Assembly (NCBI GenBank): GCA_934120645.1
Contig: CAKOUO010000004.1
Coordinates: 1 to 64,000 of the forward strand
From: an uncultured Clostridia bacterium
GTDB lineage: Bacteria > Bacillota > Clostridia > TANB77 > CAG-508
DNA: 64,000 bases
Reading direction: 5' to 3'
A program made the translations under genes and the position numbers. The notes under the pieces were generated by a model. That model saw nothing but the letters and a program-made list of their open reading frames with translations, was not told the DNA's origin and did not search any database. How positions within the stretch are numbered: position 1 is the stretch's first letter; the number at the start of each line of letters is the position of its first letter. Positions 17,419-26,378 of this stretch are shown here, piece by piece.

Positions 17419-19062
17419 ATGATATATAAAGAAAAAGGTATAACATTAATTTCATTAGTAATAACAATTATAATTTTACTTGTTTTATCAGGTGTAACAA
17501 TATCAGCATTAACGAAAACAGACTTAATTGATAAAGCATTACAAACAAAGGAACAAAATAAAATAACAGAATTACAACAAAAATTAGAGTTGGAAAAAAC
17601 ACAAATAACTTCAGAAAAAGGAGAAGTTGATATTTCAATAGATACTTATATAAATTATATAAGTAAAAAAGGAATTATAGATAAAAATAAAGATTTAATA
17701 GAAACAAATCAGCAGAATGGAAAATATTTGTTAATGGAAAGTAAATACATTTTCTTAATAGAAAAGGATACAGGTGAATTAAAAATAACATATCAAGGAA
17801 TATTGGGAAAAACAAAACCAATATTAGAAGAAATAAAAGTTATAGAAAATGATACAAATTCTATAAAAGTAGAGGTTAATGCAAAACTAACAAAAAATCC
17901 AATATATAAATTTTATATAATAGAACAGAATGGAGAATATGGAGATTCACAGGTAGAACAAAATGATAATGAATATAAATTTGTAAATTTGAAACAAGGA
18001 CAAAGTTATAAAATAAAGGTAGAAGTAAAAGAAAAAGATGGAGATTCTGTTGAAGGTGAAGTACAAGTAACAACAGGAGTAGTAGATGGATTAACAGAAA
18101 CAAATACAACATTTACATATGAACCAAATAGCTTAACAAATAAAAATATAATAATATCAATATCAACAACCGTAAAAGGATATACTTTACAATATAAAAC
18201 TGAAAAAACAGGAAAATTAGGAGAAGTTTCTGATTGGACAGATTATACAAAAGAAATAACACTAAGCAGAAACCAAGATATATATGCAAGGGTAATAGAT
18301 ACTACAGGGCAATATAATGGATATGTAACAGGAAGTATAAGAAATATAGACACATTACCACCAAAAGCATTTTCATTGACTGCACAAAGTACAACAAAAA
18401 GTATAACAGTATCAGCAAATACAACAGATGCAGAAGCAACAGCTGATAGTGCATGTAGTGGAATGCAAGGATATAGGTTTAGTAAAGACAATGGAAAAAC
18501 ATGGACAAATTACCAAACGAGTGGAACATATACATTTGCAAACTTATATGGAGCATTAGAAGGTACATCTTATAATATAGTTGTGGAAGCAAAGGACAAG
18601 GTAGGAAATACAACAGTAGCTAAAATTACAAAGAGTACATTAAAAAATTCAAATTATTACGTAGCAGAAGCAAATAAATTGTTGTGCACAATAGGAGGAA
18701 GAAATTATTATAAATATAATAGTAAAGGAGCAATAGCAGGTTTAGCATATATCTATTGTGATAATAAAAAAATGTATTTGCCACCTGTATTAGTTAGTAC
18801 AGACCCAACAGCAGTTGTATATCTTACAAGCGATTCTGGTAATACACAATTTGGCAGTGCAACAACTATAAATTATGGAGGGGTTACTTATTATTGTTCA
18901 TCAAATGGTTACTGGATGTACCAAGATCCTGGATATAAAACAAATATAAAAGTATTAAATACAAATACAACATATTTTAGTGATGGTTCAGCAGGGGCAC
19001 AAAGTTCAGTAAATGGAATAAAAGAAGCTGCTAAGATCTTGTTAGATAATTATTATAAGTAA
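17419..19062 (+). CDS. Pilin-like surface protein with fibronectin-like repeats
   Basis: A 547-residue protein with a class III-like N-terminus: short basic leader, then KGITLISLVITIIILLVLSG, like a prepilin cleavage site and assembly helix but without the usual Glu at position 5 of the mature form. A helical stalk (about 40-110) is followed by beta-rich modules that resemble fibronectin type III or Ig-like domains (YKFYIIEQNGEYG, FVNLKQGQSYKIKVEVKEKDGD; YRFSKDNGKTWTNYQ). The C-terminal 130 residues are Tyr/Gly/Ser-rich. Similar N-termini occur in three other genes here (42144, 44106, 61812), with no pilus assembly genes in view. It lies 31 bases after rluB. Function is unknown. Confidence 0.75.
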   Translation: MIYKEKGITLISLVITIIILLVLSGVTISALTKTDLIDKALQTKEQNKITELQQKLELEKTQITSEKGEVDISIDTYINYISKKGIIDKNKDLIETNQQNGKYLLMESKYIFLIEKDTGELKITYQGILGKTKPILEEIKVIENDTNSIKVEVNAKLTKNPIYKFYIIEQNGEYGDSQVEQNDNEYKFVNLKQGQSYKIKVEVKEKDGDSVEGEVQVTTGVVDGLTETNTTFTYEPNSLTNKNIIISISTTVKGYTLQYKTEKTGKLGEVSDWTDYTKEITLSRNQDIYARVIDTTGQYNGYVTGSIRNIDTLPPKAFSLTAQSTTKSITVSANTTDAEATADSACSGMQGYRFSKDNGKTWTNYQTSGTYTFANLYGALEGTSYNIVVEAKDKVGNTTVAKITKSTLKNSNYYVAEANKLLCTIGGRNYYKYNSKGAIAGLAYIYCDNKKMYLPPVLVSTDPTAVVYLTSDSGNTQFGSATTINYGGVTYYCSSNGYWMYQDPGYKTNIKVLNTNTTYFSDGSAGAQSSVNGIKEAAKILLDNYYK

Positions 19063-19095
19063 AAGATAAAAAACAAAAGATGAAGGAGAAAACAA

Positions 19096-19866
19096 ATGAA
19101 TACATTTAAATTTTTTCCAGAAGGATGGAAAGATGAAAGTTTAATAAATACAAATGATATTTTTCAAGGAATTGTAGAAGAATGTGATGAAAACTATAAT
19201 TTACATGTAAGAACAGAAAATAATATTGAAGGAATTATACCAAGAGAAGAAGTAGAAGAAATAAATGTTCAAGAAGATGGACTTCCAAAAATAAATTTAT
19301 GTATAGGCAAAATTCATAAATATGTTCAGTTTAAAATAAAGGAAAAAGATGAAGACAAATTAATACTTTCTAGAAAAGAAGTTCAAAGAGAAGTTTTAGA
19401 TTATATAAAAACAGATTTACAAGAAGGACAAAATATTAAGGGAATTGTAAAAAATATTAGACCATATGGGGCATTTATAGAGATAGGTGGAGGCGTAGTT
19501 GGGTTAGCACATATTGAAGATTTGTCAGTTGCTAGAATAAAAACACCATTTGAAAGGTTAAAAATTGGACAAAAAGTAAATATTGTGGTAAAATCTATAG
19601 ATAGAAACACAGGAAAAGTAACTCTATCATATAAAGATACATTAGGAACTTGGGAAGAAAATGCCAAAGAATTTAAAGTAGGAATGAAAACCAAAGGAAT
19701 AGTAAGAGAAACCGAAAAAAATAAAAATGGGATTTTCATAGAATTAAGACCTAATCTAGTTGGAATGGCGGAATACAAAGAAGGATTAGAATATGGTCAA
19801 AATATTAATGTATTAATAAAAAAGATAGATTATGATAGAAAAAAAGTAAAATTAGCTTATTATTAA
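19096..19866 (+). CDS. S1 RNA-binding domain protein
   Basis: A 256-residue cytosolic protein built from S1/OB-fold repeats. The first is divergent (residues 20-90: IFQGIVEECDENYNL, IEGIIPREEV). The second is canonical (about 110-185: IKGIVKNIRPYGAFIEIGGG, VGLAHIEDLS, GKVTLSYKD). The third is shorter (about 195-256). This is much shorter than ribosomal protein S1 (four to six repeats) and similar in layout to the S1-like proteins of Firmicutes with a presumed role in translation or RNA binding. It lies between a pilin-like gene and a winged-helix gene, with gaps of 33 and 19 bases, so the three may be cotranscribed. Confidence 0.82.
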   Translation: MNTFKFFPEGWKDESLINTNDIFQGIVEECDENYNLHVRTENNIEGIIPREEVEEINVQEDGLPKINLCIGKIHKYVQFKIKEKDEDKLILSRKEVQREVLDYIKTDLQEGQNIKGIVKNIRPYGAFIEIGGGVVGLAHIEDLSVARIKTPFERLKIGQKVNIVVKSIDRNTGKVTLSYKDTLGTWEENAKEFKVGMKTKGIVRETEKNKNGIFIELRPNLVGMAEYKEGLEYGQNINVLIKKIDYDRKKVKLAYY

Positions 19867-19885
19867 TTATAAGGAGGAAAAGAAA

Positions 19886-20818
19886 ATGGTCGAAGATAAT
19901 GAAATTAAAGCACAAGTATCACCATTTGCAATAAGGGAAGGAGAAATAAAAACATTTGATGGTAAAGATGGATATGTATCAATGAACCAAATTGTTCATA
20001 AAATAAATATAGGACATATTACAGATATTCATTTTGCTATATTAGATTTAGTAAATGAATTTGAATTTATCACATCAAGACAGTTATATCAAATGTTAGA
20101 AATAAAGGGAATAGACCCTAAATCACAAGATAAATTAAATAATAAACTAGATGCCTTGGTAAAATCTAAAATTTTAACAAGATATTATTTTACATCTGAT
20201 GAAGGAAAAGGAATTTACAGAATATATTGTTTAGAAAAAATGGGAAAATATTTATTAACATCTAAAGAAGTAGAATGTAAATGGCAACCTTCAGACAACA
20301 CAAAACCAGTGCCAATGATAAAAAAGAGATTAGCAGGAAACCAAGTATTAATTGCATATTTAAGAAAAGTAAAAGCATTTGATAGCTATACAGTAAAACC
20401 AGCAATTACAGCAAAATCTTTAGGCAAAATTTTTAAAGCAACAGGAGGTTCTGTTAAATTAACAAAGAGCGGAAAATCAATACAATTTGTATTTGAAGTA
20501 TTTAGAAGAGAACAAGATTGGCAAAAAAAATTAGTTGATAAAATGAACTTATATAAAGACTTTTATGAAAACTTTGTACCAGGAGATTCAGGATTTGCAA
20601 GTATTCCACAATTAATATTTGTTTGTGAAGATGACAAACATATGGCAGAATGTTTTAAAGAGATGGTTACAAACAATATAGAATTACCTAAAATCAAGTT
20701 ATTATTTACTACAGATTTAAGACAAAATAAAGAAAGCTTAGTTGATACTTTAGTAGAATTTAAACTAGTTGACGGTAAATACAAAATGGAAAATGTTGAA
20801 CTAAAACTTATAGGATAA
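19886..20818 (+). CDS. Winged-helix protein resembling the replication-relaxation family
   Basis: A 310-residue cytosolic protein. Residues of about 40-130 look like one or two winged helix-turn-helix units (HFAILDLVNEFEFITSRQLYQML, then DALVKSKILTRYYF). The C-terminal half has a pattern resembling a PD-(D/E)XK nuclease-like core (VFEVFRREQDWQKKL, SIPQLIFVCEDDKH, IKLLFTTDL). Similar layouts occur in plasmid or integrative-element replication-relaxation proteins, but no mobile-element genes surround this one. It is followed by a palindromic element and the convergent pflA. I do not recognise a specific function; the family assignment is tentative. Confidence 0.5.
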   Translation: MVEDNEIKAQVSPFAIREGEIKTFDGKDGYVSMNQIVHKINIGHITDIHFAILDLVNEFEFITSRQLYQMLEIKGIDPKSQDKLNNKLDALVKSKILTRYYFTSDEGKGIYRIYCLEKMGKYLLTSKEVECKWQPSDNTKPVPMIKKRLAGNQVLIAYLRKVKAFDSYTVKPAITAKSLGKIFKATGGSVKLTKSGKSIQFVFEVFRREQDWQKKLVDKMNLYKDFYENFVPGDSGFASIPQLIFVCEDDKHMAECFKEMVTNNIELPKIKLLFTTDLRQNKESLVDTLVEFKLVDGKYKMENVELKLIG

Positions 20819-20878
20819 TGTCCTTTTGGGGACGTTTCCGTTTGGGACATCGTTGTAAAAAAGGACATTTTGATAGTT
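20816..20878. repeat. Degenerate REP-like GGGACGT element
   Basis: GTCCTTTTGGGGACGTTTCC followed by GTTTGGGACATCG and AAAAAAGGACATTTTG form an imperfect inverted structure unlike the surrounding AT-rich DNA. The motif resembles the clean palindrome at 50551-50589, so both may belong to one repeat family. Confidence 0.45.
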
Positions 20879-20887
20879 AATAAAATA

Positions 20888-20920
20888 AAAAACTTTTAGG
20901 AAATTCCTAAAAGTTTTTTT
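20888..20920. terminator. Bidirectional terminator at the pflA end
   Basis: AAAAAACTTTTAGG pairs perfectly with CCTAAAAGTTTTTT around a short AAATT loop. It overlaps the last codons of pflA and can serve both strands. Confidence 0.85.
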
Positions 20921-21633
20921 GCTCTATTTACATCATCATCATTTGCAATTCGCACACCATCTAGTTCATATTTTAACCCTAATTTTTCCCATTTATATCT
21001 ACCCATGTCATGATATGGAAGAATCTCAATTTTATCAACAGTATTTAAACTAGAAATAAAATCTTTTAATTTTAGCAAATCTTGTTCATCATCAGTATAT
21101 CCCGGAACAAGAACTTGTCTAATCCACATATGAATATTATTATCACTTAAATATTGTGCAAAAGCAAGTTCTTTATCATTATTAAAACCAACTAGATTCT
21201 TACATTTTTCTGAATTAATTTGTTTAATATCTAATAAAACTAAATCAGTAAGAGAAAGTAGTTTTTTAACATCATCTGTTAAAGCAACCATACCTGATGT
21301 ATCAATGCAAGTGTGAATATTTTCTTCTTTAAGTTTTTTAAATAATTCAATTAGAAATTTAACTTGAAGAAGAGGCTCTCCACCAGTTACTGTTACACCA
21401 CCATTTGGATATATATAATTTTTGTATCTAATGATTTTGTTGAAAATATTTTCTAGTGATTCGTATTTTCCACAGTTCATGTCCCAAGTGTCTCTATTAT
21501 GACAATATTTGCATTTTAGATGACATCCTTGTAAAAATAGTACAAATCTTATTCCAGGGCCATCAACTGTTCCAAAAGATTCTATTGAATGAATTTTTGC
21601 ATAATATTTTAAATTAAAATCTTTATTTTCCAT
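20896..21633 (-). CDS. pflA: Pyruvate formate-lyase activating enzyme (radical SAM)
   Basis: This [4Fe-4S] radical SAM enzyme abstracts a hydrogen from the glycine of PflB and so creates its glycyl radical under anaerobic conditions. The 245-residue length is normal. The cluster motif is C37-x3-C41-x2-C44 (GCHLKCKYCHN), preceded by GTVDGPGIRFVLFLQG and followed by GGVTVTGGEPLLQ (SAM-binding GGE). It lies 15 bases after pflB on the same strand, which is the classical operon order. Confidence 0.96.
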   Translation of the reverse strand: MENKDFNLKYYAKIHSIESFGTVDGPGIRFVLFLQGCHLKCKYCHNRDTWDMNCGKYESLENIFNKIIRYKNYIYPNGGVTVTGGEPLLQVKFLIELFKKLKEENIHTCIDTSGMVALTDDVKKLLSLTDLVLLDIKQINSEKCKNLVGFNNDKELAFAQYLSDNNIHMWIRQVLVPGYTDDEQDLLKLKDFISSLNTVDKIEILPYHDMGRYKWEKLGLKYELDGVRIANDDDVNRAKKLLGIS

Positions 21634-21648
21634 AATTTACTCCTAGAA

Positions 21649-23886
21649 TTAAATTCTTTCATGAATTGTTCTATTTATTACATCTAATTGTTGTTCTCTT
21701 GTTAATTTTGTAAAGTTAACTGCATATCCAGATACACGAATTGTAAGTTGAGGATATTTTTCTGGGTGATCCATTGCATCTTGTAGTAGACTTCTATCAA
21801 AAACATTTACATTTATGTGGTGACCTGTTTGTGAAAAATATCCGTCTAGCATATTTACAAGATTTGATATTTGTTCTTCTTCGGTTTTTCCAAGTGTTTT
21901 TGGTGTTATAGAAAATGTAAATGAAATACCGTCTTCTGATTGCTCAAATGGAAGCTTTGCAATTGAATTCATAACAGATAATGCACCATTTGTATCTCTT
22001 CCATGTAATGGGTTTGCACCTGGACCGAATGGAGCACCTGCTCTTCTTCCATCTGGAGTATTTCCAGTATTTTTTCCATAAACTACATTTGATGTTATTG
22101 TTAAAATAGATAATGTTTGTTTTGAGTTTCTGTAAGTTTGATGTTTTTGCAATTTTGTTAGAAATCTTTTTACAATATATACTGCAATATCATCAACTCT
22201 GTCATCATCATTTCCGAATTTTGGAAAATCACCCTCTATTTCATAATCAGTAGCTAGTCCAGTTTCATCTCTAATTACTTTAACTTTTGCATATTTTATT
22301 GCTGAAAGAGAATCAGCAACTACAGATAATCCTGCAATTCCACATGCCATAGTTCTTATAATTTCTTTATCATGTAAAGCCATTTCAATTGCTTCATAAG
22401 AATACTTATCATGCATAAAATGTATAGCATTTAAAGCTTTTATATAAATCTTTGCAACATATTCCATCATCTGATCAAATTTTTCCATAACTTCATCATA
22501 TTCTAAATATTCAGATGTTATTGGAGCATATTTTGGAGTTATTTGTTTTCCGGAAATTTCATCTCTACCACCATTTATTGCATATAGTAAAGTTTTGGCT
22601 AAATTTGCTCTTGCACCAAAGAATTGCATTTGTTTTCCTATTTTCATAGGTGATACACAACATGCTATTCCATAATCATCTCCTAATGTAATTCTCATTA
22701 GGTCATCATTTTCATATTGTATAGAAGAAGTTTTTATTGATAAATTAGTAGTATATTTTTTAAAACCATCAGGTAATCTAGTAGACCATAAAACTGTTAA
22801 ATTAGGTTCTGGTGCTGGTCCTAAGTTTTCTAGTGAATGTAGAAGACGGAATGAATTTTTAGTAACTAAAGTTCTACCATCAATTCCCATGCCACCAATA
22901 CTTTCTGTTACCCATACAGGGTCACCACTGAATAATTCATTATATTCAGGAGTTCTAAGAAATCTAACAAGTCTTAATTTCATAATAAAGTGATCCATAA
23001 TTTCCTGAGCTTGTTCTTCTGTTAATAATCCATTTTTTAAATCTCTTTCAAAGTAAATATCTAAAAATGTTGAGGTTCTACCTAAACTCATAGCTGCACC
23101 ATTTTGATCTTTAATAGCTCCTAAATATCCAAAATATAGCCATTGAACAGCTTCTTTTGCATTTGACGCTGGATCAGAGATGTCAAATCCATATTTTTGT
23201 GCCATAACTTTTAATTGTTCTAATGCATCTATTTGTTCTTTAATTTCTTCTCTTTCACGAATGATGCTTTCAGTAAATTCATCTGTATCTAAAATTTCGA
23301 GCTCGTTTTTTTTCTCTTCTATTAGAACATTTACACCATATAAAGCAACTCTTCTATAATCACCTATAATTCTTCCTCTACCATAACCATCTGGTAAACC
23401 AGTTATTAAATGACTATTTCTAGCTGCTCTTATATCAGGTGTATAAACACTAAATACACCATCATTATGAGTTTTTCTTATTTTGTGAAAAATTACATCA
23501 ACTTCAGGATCAACTTTTCGACCATAGGCTTCACAAGATTTTTCTACTATTCTAATTCCACCAAAAGGCATTATTGCTCTTTTTAATGGTTCATCAGTTT
23601 GAAGTCCAACAATTTCTTCTAAGTTTTTGTCAATATATCCAGCATTATGAGCAGAAACAGTTGATACTGTTTTTGTATCTATGTCTAAAACTCCACCAAC
23701 AGAACTTTTTTCTTTTTTGTATAATTCTAAAACTTCATCCCATAATTTTTTCGTTTTTTCTGTTGCAGGTGTTAAAAAGTCTGAATTTCCTTCGTATTGA
23801 GTATAGTTTTTTTGTATGAAATCTCTTACATTTATTTCATACTTCCAATCTCCAATTTTAAAATCATTCCATTGTTTAAAATCCAT
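21649..23886 (-). CDS. pflB: Formate C-acetyltransferase (pyruvate formate-lyase)
   Basis: It cleaves pyruvate with CoA to acetyl-CoA and formate by a glycyl-radical mechanism, in the cytosol and without oxygen. The 745 residues match the family length. The active-site cysteine pair is in GIACCVSPM, and the radical glycine Gly720 is in RVSGYAV near the C-terminus. The C-terminal pattern around EEQISNLVNMLDGYFSQTG, GHHINVNVFDR is canonical PFL rather than glycerol dehydratase. The ribosome site TAAGGGAGGT precedes the ATG. With pflA it forms a two-gene unit. The genome also encodes pyruvate:ferredoxin oxidoreductase (37.6-40.6 kb), so pyruvate has two anaerobic routes. Confidence 0.97.
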   Translation of the reverse strand: MDFKQWNDFKIGDWKYEINVRDFIQKNYTQYEGNSDFLTPATEKTKKLWDEVLELYKKEKSSVGGVLDIDTKTVSTVSAHNAGYIDKNLEEIVGLQTDEPLKRAIMPFGGIRIVEKSCEAYGRKVDPEVDVIFHKIRKTHNDGVFSVYTPDIRAARNSHLITGLPDGYGRGRIIGDYRRVALYGVNVLIEEKKNELEILDTDEFTESIIREREEIKEQIDALEQLKVMAQKYGFDISDPASNAKEAVQWLYFGYLGAIKDQNGAAMSLGRTSTFLDIYFERDLKNGLLTEEQAQEIMDHFIMKLRLVRFLRTPEYNELFSGDPVWVTESIGGMGIDGRTLVTKNSFRLLHSLENLGPAPEPNLTVLWSTRLPDGFKKYTTNLSIKTSSIQYENDDLMRITLGDDYGIACCVSPMKIGKQMQFFGARANLAKTLLYAINGGRDEISGKQITPKYAPITSEYLEYDEVMEKFDQMMEYVAKIYIKALNAIHFMHDKYSYEAIEMALHDKEIIRTMACGIAGLSVVADSLSAIKYAKVKVIRDETGLATDYEIEGDFPKFGNDDDRVDDIAVYIVKRFLTKLQKHQTYRNSKQTLSILTITSNVVYGKNTGNTPDGRRAGAPFGPGANPLHGRDTNGALSVMNSIAKLPFEQSEDGISFTFSITPKTLGKTEEEQISNLVNMLDGYFSQTGHHINVNVFDRSLLQDAMDHPEKYPQLTIRVSGYAVNFTKLTREQQLDVINRTIHERI

Positions 23887-24034
23887 ATAATTTACCTCCC
23901 TTAATTATTTTTAGTATTTACTATTTAGCTGATATTATAATAACATAAGAGAAAAATATTAGCAATTAAAAAAAATATAAAAAATTTCAAAAAAACTATT
24001 GCAAAATTTAAAAAGTTATATTACAATTTACATT

Positions 24035-24060
24035 AAGTGGAGGAAAGTGGTACAAAGTGG
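24035..24060 (+). promoter_or_regulatory. Three MraZ-type operator repeats upstream of mraZ
   Basis: AAGTGG occurs at 24035-24040, 24045-24050 and 24055-24060, with exact 10-base periodicity, 30 bases before the mraZ start. MraZ is known to bind direct repeats of this kind upstream of its own operon, so autoregulation of the dcw cluster is expected. One helical turn of spacing supports binding on one face of the DNA. Confidence 0.85.
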
Positions 24061-24089
24061 TATAAAAAATAGAAAGAGGTGAAGTTCAA

Positions 24090-24515
24090 TTGTTAATGGG
24101 TGAATATGAGCATTCTCTAGATGCTAAAGGCAGATTGATTATGCCAGCCAAACTAAGACAAGACATCGGAGACAAGTTTGTTATAACAAAAGGTTTAGAT
24201 GGATGTTTGTTTGCATTTTCACAAGAAGAATGGTTGAATTTCGAAACAAAATTAAAATCATTACCACTATCTGATAAAAATGCGAGAAATTTCGTAAGAT
24301 TTTTCTTATCAGGAGCCACAGAATGCGAAATAGATAAACAAGGAAGATTTTTAATCCCAAATAATTTAAGATTAGCAGCAGAATTAGAAAAAGAAGCAGT
24401 AATAATTGGAGTTGGAACAAGACTAGAAATATGGAATAAACAAAATTGGGAAAAATGCGATGAAAATATTTCAGCAGATGAAATTGCTGAAAATATGACA
24501 ATGCTTGGTATATAA
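24090..24515 (+). CDS. mraZ: Transcriptional regulator MraZ
   Basis: A ring-forming DNA-binding protein that controls the dcw operon. The 141 residues carry two SpoVT/AbrB-like half repeats with the MraZ motif DxxxR: HSLDAKGRLIMPAKLR (residues of about 9-24) and CEIDKQGRFLIPNNLR (about 80-95). TTG at 24090 is taken as the start because it gives the usual M-x-MGEY N-terminus and correct spacing from AGAGGTG; the internal ATG is at 24096. The operator repeats sit just upstream. The frame continues open for 56 codons past the TAA stop (see the repeat at 24540). Confidence 0.95.
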   Translation: MLMGEYEHSLDAKGRLIMPAKLRQDIGDKFVITKGLDGCLFAFSQEEWLNFETKLKSLPLSDKNARNFVRFFLSGATECEIDKQGRFLIPNNLRLAAELEKEAVIIGVGTRLEIWNKQNWEKCDENISADEIAENMTMLGI

Positions 24516-24539
24516 CTTGCAAAAGTTTATATAAATTCC

Positions 24540-24686
24540 AAAGATAAAAGTACAAAAGAATTATTACAAAAGATGAAAGTACAAAAGATAAACACAAAAG
24601 AAAAAATTACAAAAGATAATAATACAGAAGATTGCCATACAAAAGAAAATAGTACAAAAGATAAAAGTACAAAAGATATAAAATAA
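24540..24686 (+). repeat. Degenerate 15-base tandem repeat, open in the mraZ frame
   Basis: Between the mraZ stop and the next hairpin, the motif (AG)TACAAAAGAT(AA) recurs about eight times in 15-base or near-15-base steps. In the mraZ frame the region after the TAA is open to a TAA at 24684 and would encode pentapeptide repeats such as NTKEK, ITKDN, STKDK, STKDI. A small ORF (ATG 24573 to 24686, 37 codons) lies inside, with no convincing ribosome site. It may be a simple-sequence expansion or a decayed C-terminal tail. Together with the hairpin at 24776 this accounts for most of the 321-base gap before rsmH. Confidence 0.6.
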
Positions 24687-24775
24687 AAAACAAAAGCCTT
24701 GAAAATACAAATGAAATTGTATAAAAATTACAAAAGGAATTTATAAGATACCAAAGTATAAGTACATAAAAATAA

Positions 24776-24810
24776 AACAGCTGGTAGCTTCTACCAGTTG
24801 TTTTTGTTTT
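24776..24810 (+). terminator. Terminator or attenuator between mraZ and rsmH
   Basis: AACAGCTGGTAG (24776-24787) pairs with CTACCAGTTGTT (24791-24802), with one G-T pair, followed by TTTTGTTTT. It stands inside the dcw cluster, so some transcripts probably end after mraZ. Confidence 0.8.
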
Positions 24811-24836
24811 AAGACTATAAAATAAGAGGTGCTAAA

Positions 24837-25772
24837 TTGGAATTTAAACATAAACCTGTAATGCTAAAAGAATGTATTGAAGGACTAAATATAAAACCAA
24901 ACGGAATATATGTTGATGGAACTTTAGGAGGAGCAGGACATAGCAAAGAAATAGTAAAAAAACTATCAGAAAAAGGCTTGTTAATTGGAATAGATAGAGA
25001 TGAAGATGCATTAAAAGCAGCTAAAGAAAATTTAAAAGAATATGATAATGTAAAATATGTAAAAGACAATCATGATAATATAAAACAAATATTAGAAAAT
25101 CTTGGAATAGAAAAGGTTGACGGAATTTTGTTAGATTTAGGTGTTTCTTCATATCAATTAGATGAAAGAAATAGAGGTTTTAGTTATTTAGGTGAAAATA
25201 GGTTAGACATGAGAATGGATAAATCTCAAAAACTAACTGCTGAAGAGGTTGTAAATACATATACAGAGGAAGATTTAGCTAATATTATTTATGAATATGG
25301 CGAAGAAAGATTTTCAAGACAAATAGCAAAAAATATTTGTCAATTTAGAAAAAATAATAAGATAGAAACTACAAAACAATTAGTAGAAATTATAGAAAAA
25401 TCAATACCAAAATCAAAGCAAAAAGATGGACATCCAGCAAAAAGAACATTTCAAGCAATTAGAATAGAAGTTAATGATGAAATAAAACCATTATATAATA
25501 CAGTTAAGGATTGTATTGATTGCTTAGAACCAGAAGGAAGATTATGCATAATAACATTCCATTCTTTAGAAGATAGGGCTGTAAAAAATGCAATGATAGA
25601 TGCAAAGGGCAAATGCACATGTCCACCAGATTTACCATATTGTATATGTGGTGCAAAATCATTAGGAAAAATAATAACAAGAAAACCTATTATAGCAAGC
25701 AAGCAAGAACAAGAAGAAAACTCAAGAAGTAAAAGTGCAAAACTTAGAATATTTGAAAAAGTAGAAAAGTAA
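24837..25772 (+). CDS. rsmH: 16S rRNA (cytosine-1402-N4)-methyltransferase RsmH
   Basis: A SAM-dependent methyltransferase acting on C1402 of 16S rRNA in the decoding centre. The 311 residues are family length. The N-terminal HKPVMLKECIEGL and the SAM motif VDGTLGGAGHSKEIV are diagnostic, as are DLGVSSYQLDE, GFSY, DMRMD and the later RTFQAIRIEVNDE and ITFHSLEDRAVK. A Cys-rich loop (CTCPPDLPYCICG) is also typical. The start is TTG at 24837 with AAGAGGTG upstream. It sits second in the dcw cluster, as usual. Confidence 0.97.
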   Translation: MEFKHKPVMLKECIEGLNIKPNGIYVDGTLGGAGHSKEIVKKLSEKGLLIGIDRDEDALKAAKENLKEYDNVKYVKDNHDNIKQILENLGIEKVDGILLDLGVSSYQLDERNRGFSYLGENRLDMRMDKSQKLTAEEVVNTYTEEDLANIIYEYGEERFSRQIAKNICQFRKNNKIETTKQLVEIIEKSIPKSKQKDGHPAKRTFQAIRIEVNDEIKPLYNTVKDCIDCLEPEGRLCIITFHSLEDRAVKNAMIDAKGKCTCPPDLPYCICGAKSLGKIITRKPIIASKQEQEENSRSKSAKLRIFEKVEK

Positions 25773-25796
25773 AAGAAAGAGAGGTGAAGTAAACTT

Positions 25797-26303
25797 ATGG
25801 TACAGGCTAAATACCAATATGGTACAAGTCCTAGAAAAATTGATCCTAATTATGAAAGAAAAATAAACAAAACAACTAGAAAAGGAAAACTGAAAATAGT
25901 TGAGGATTTACCAAGACAACAAGTAAAAGTATCAAAAGAACAAAGAAGAAAGCAACTAAAAATGACAGTTGCTGTTGCTGGTTTATTTTTGGTATTATTA
26001 ACCATAAGTTGTAGAAACTCTCAAATAGATAAAAAATTTACACAAATTCAAGAACAAAAAAAAGAGCTTTCAACACTTCAAAAAGAAAATGAACAATTAA
26101 AAGTAAATATAGAAAATAGTTTAAATTTAAGCAATATAGAAAAAACTGCTAAAGAAGAATTGGGAATGGAAAAATTAACAAGTAAACAAACTGTTTATGT
26201 AGCATTACCTAAGAAAGATTATATAGAATCAGCTTCTGAAAAAGTAGTAATGGACGGACAGAAAAATTGGTTTGAACAAATATTTGAAAAAGTTTTTAAA
26301 TAA
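25797..26303 (+). CDS. ftsL: Cell division protein FtsL-like
   Basis: A small bitopic septum protein of 168 residues. A basic cytoplasmic region (1-57) precedes one transmembrane helix (TVAVAGLFLVLLTI) and an extracytoplasmic coiled coil (about 80-115: KKFTQIQEQKKELSTLQKENEQLK), as in FtsL and DivIC. FtsL assembles with FtsB/DivIC and FtsQ/DivIB and activates the FtsW-FtsI synthase. The family is defined by topology and position rather than sequence; lying between rsmH and the PBP gene is the standard ftsL position. The ribosome site is AGAGAGGTGAAG. Confidence 0.88.
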   Translation: MVQAKYQYGTSPRKIDPNYERKINKTTRKGKLKIVEDLPRQQVKVSKEQRRKQLKMTVAVAGLFLVLLTISCRNSQIDKKFTQIQEQKKELSTLQKENEQLKVNIENSLNLSNIEKTAKEELGMEKLTSKQTVYVALPKKDYIESASEKVVMDGQKNWFEQIFEKVFK

Positions 26304-26378
26304 ATAGAATATACTCAAAATTTTGGATTTGAAGAATAAAAACATAAAGATTTAATAAATATTAGTAGAGGTGTTTTT

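Noticed and set aside
24540..24686. CRISPR array
   Set aside because: The repeats are 15-base, degenerate and contiguous with no unique spacers.
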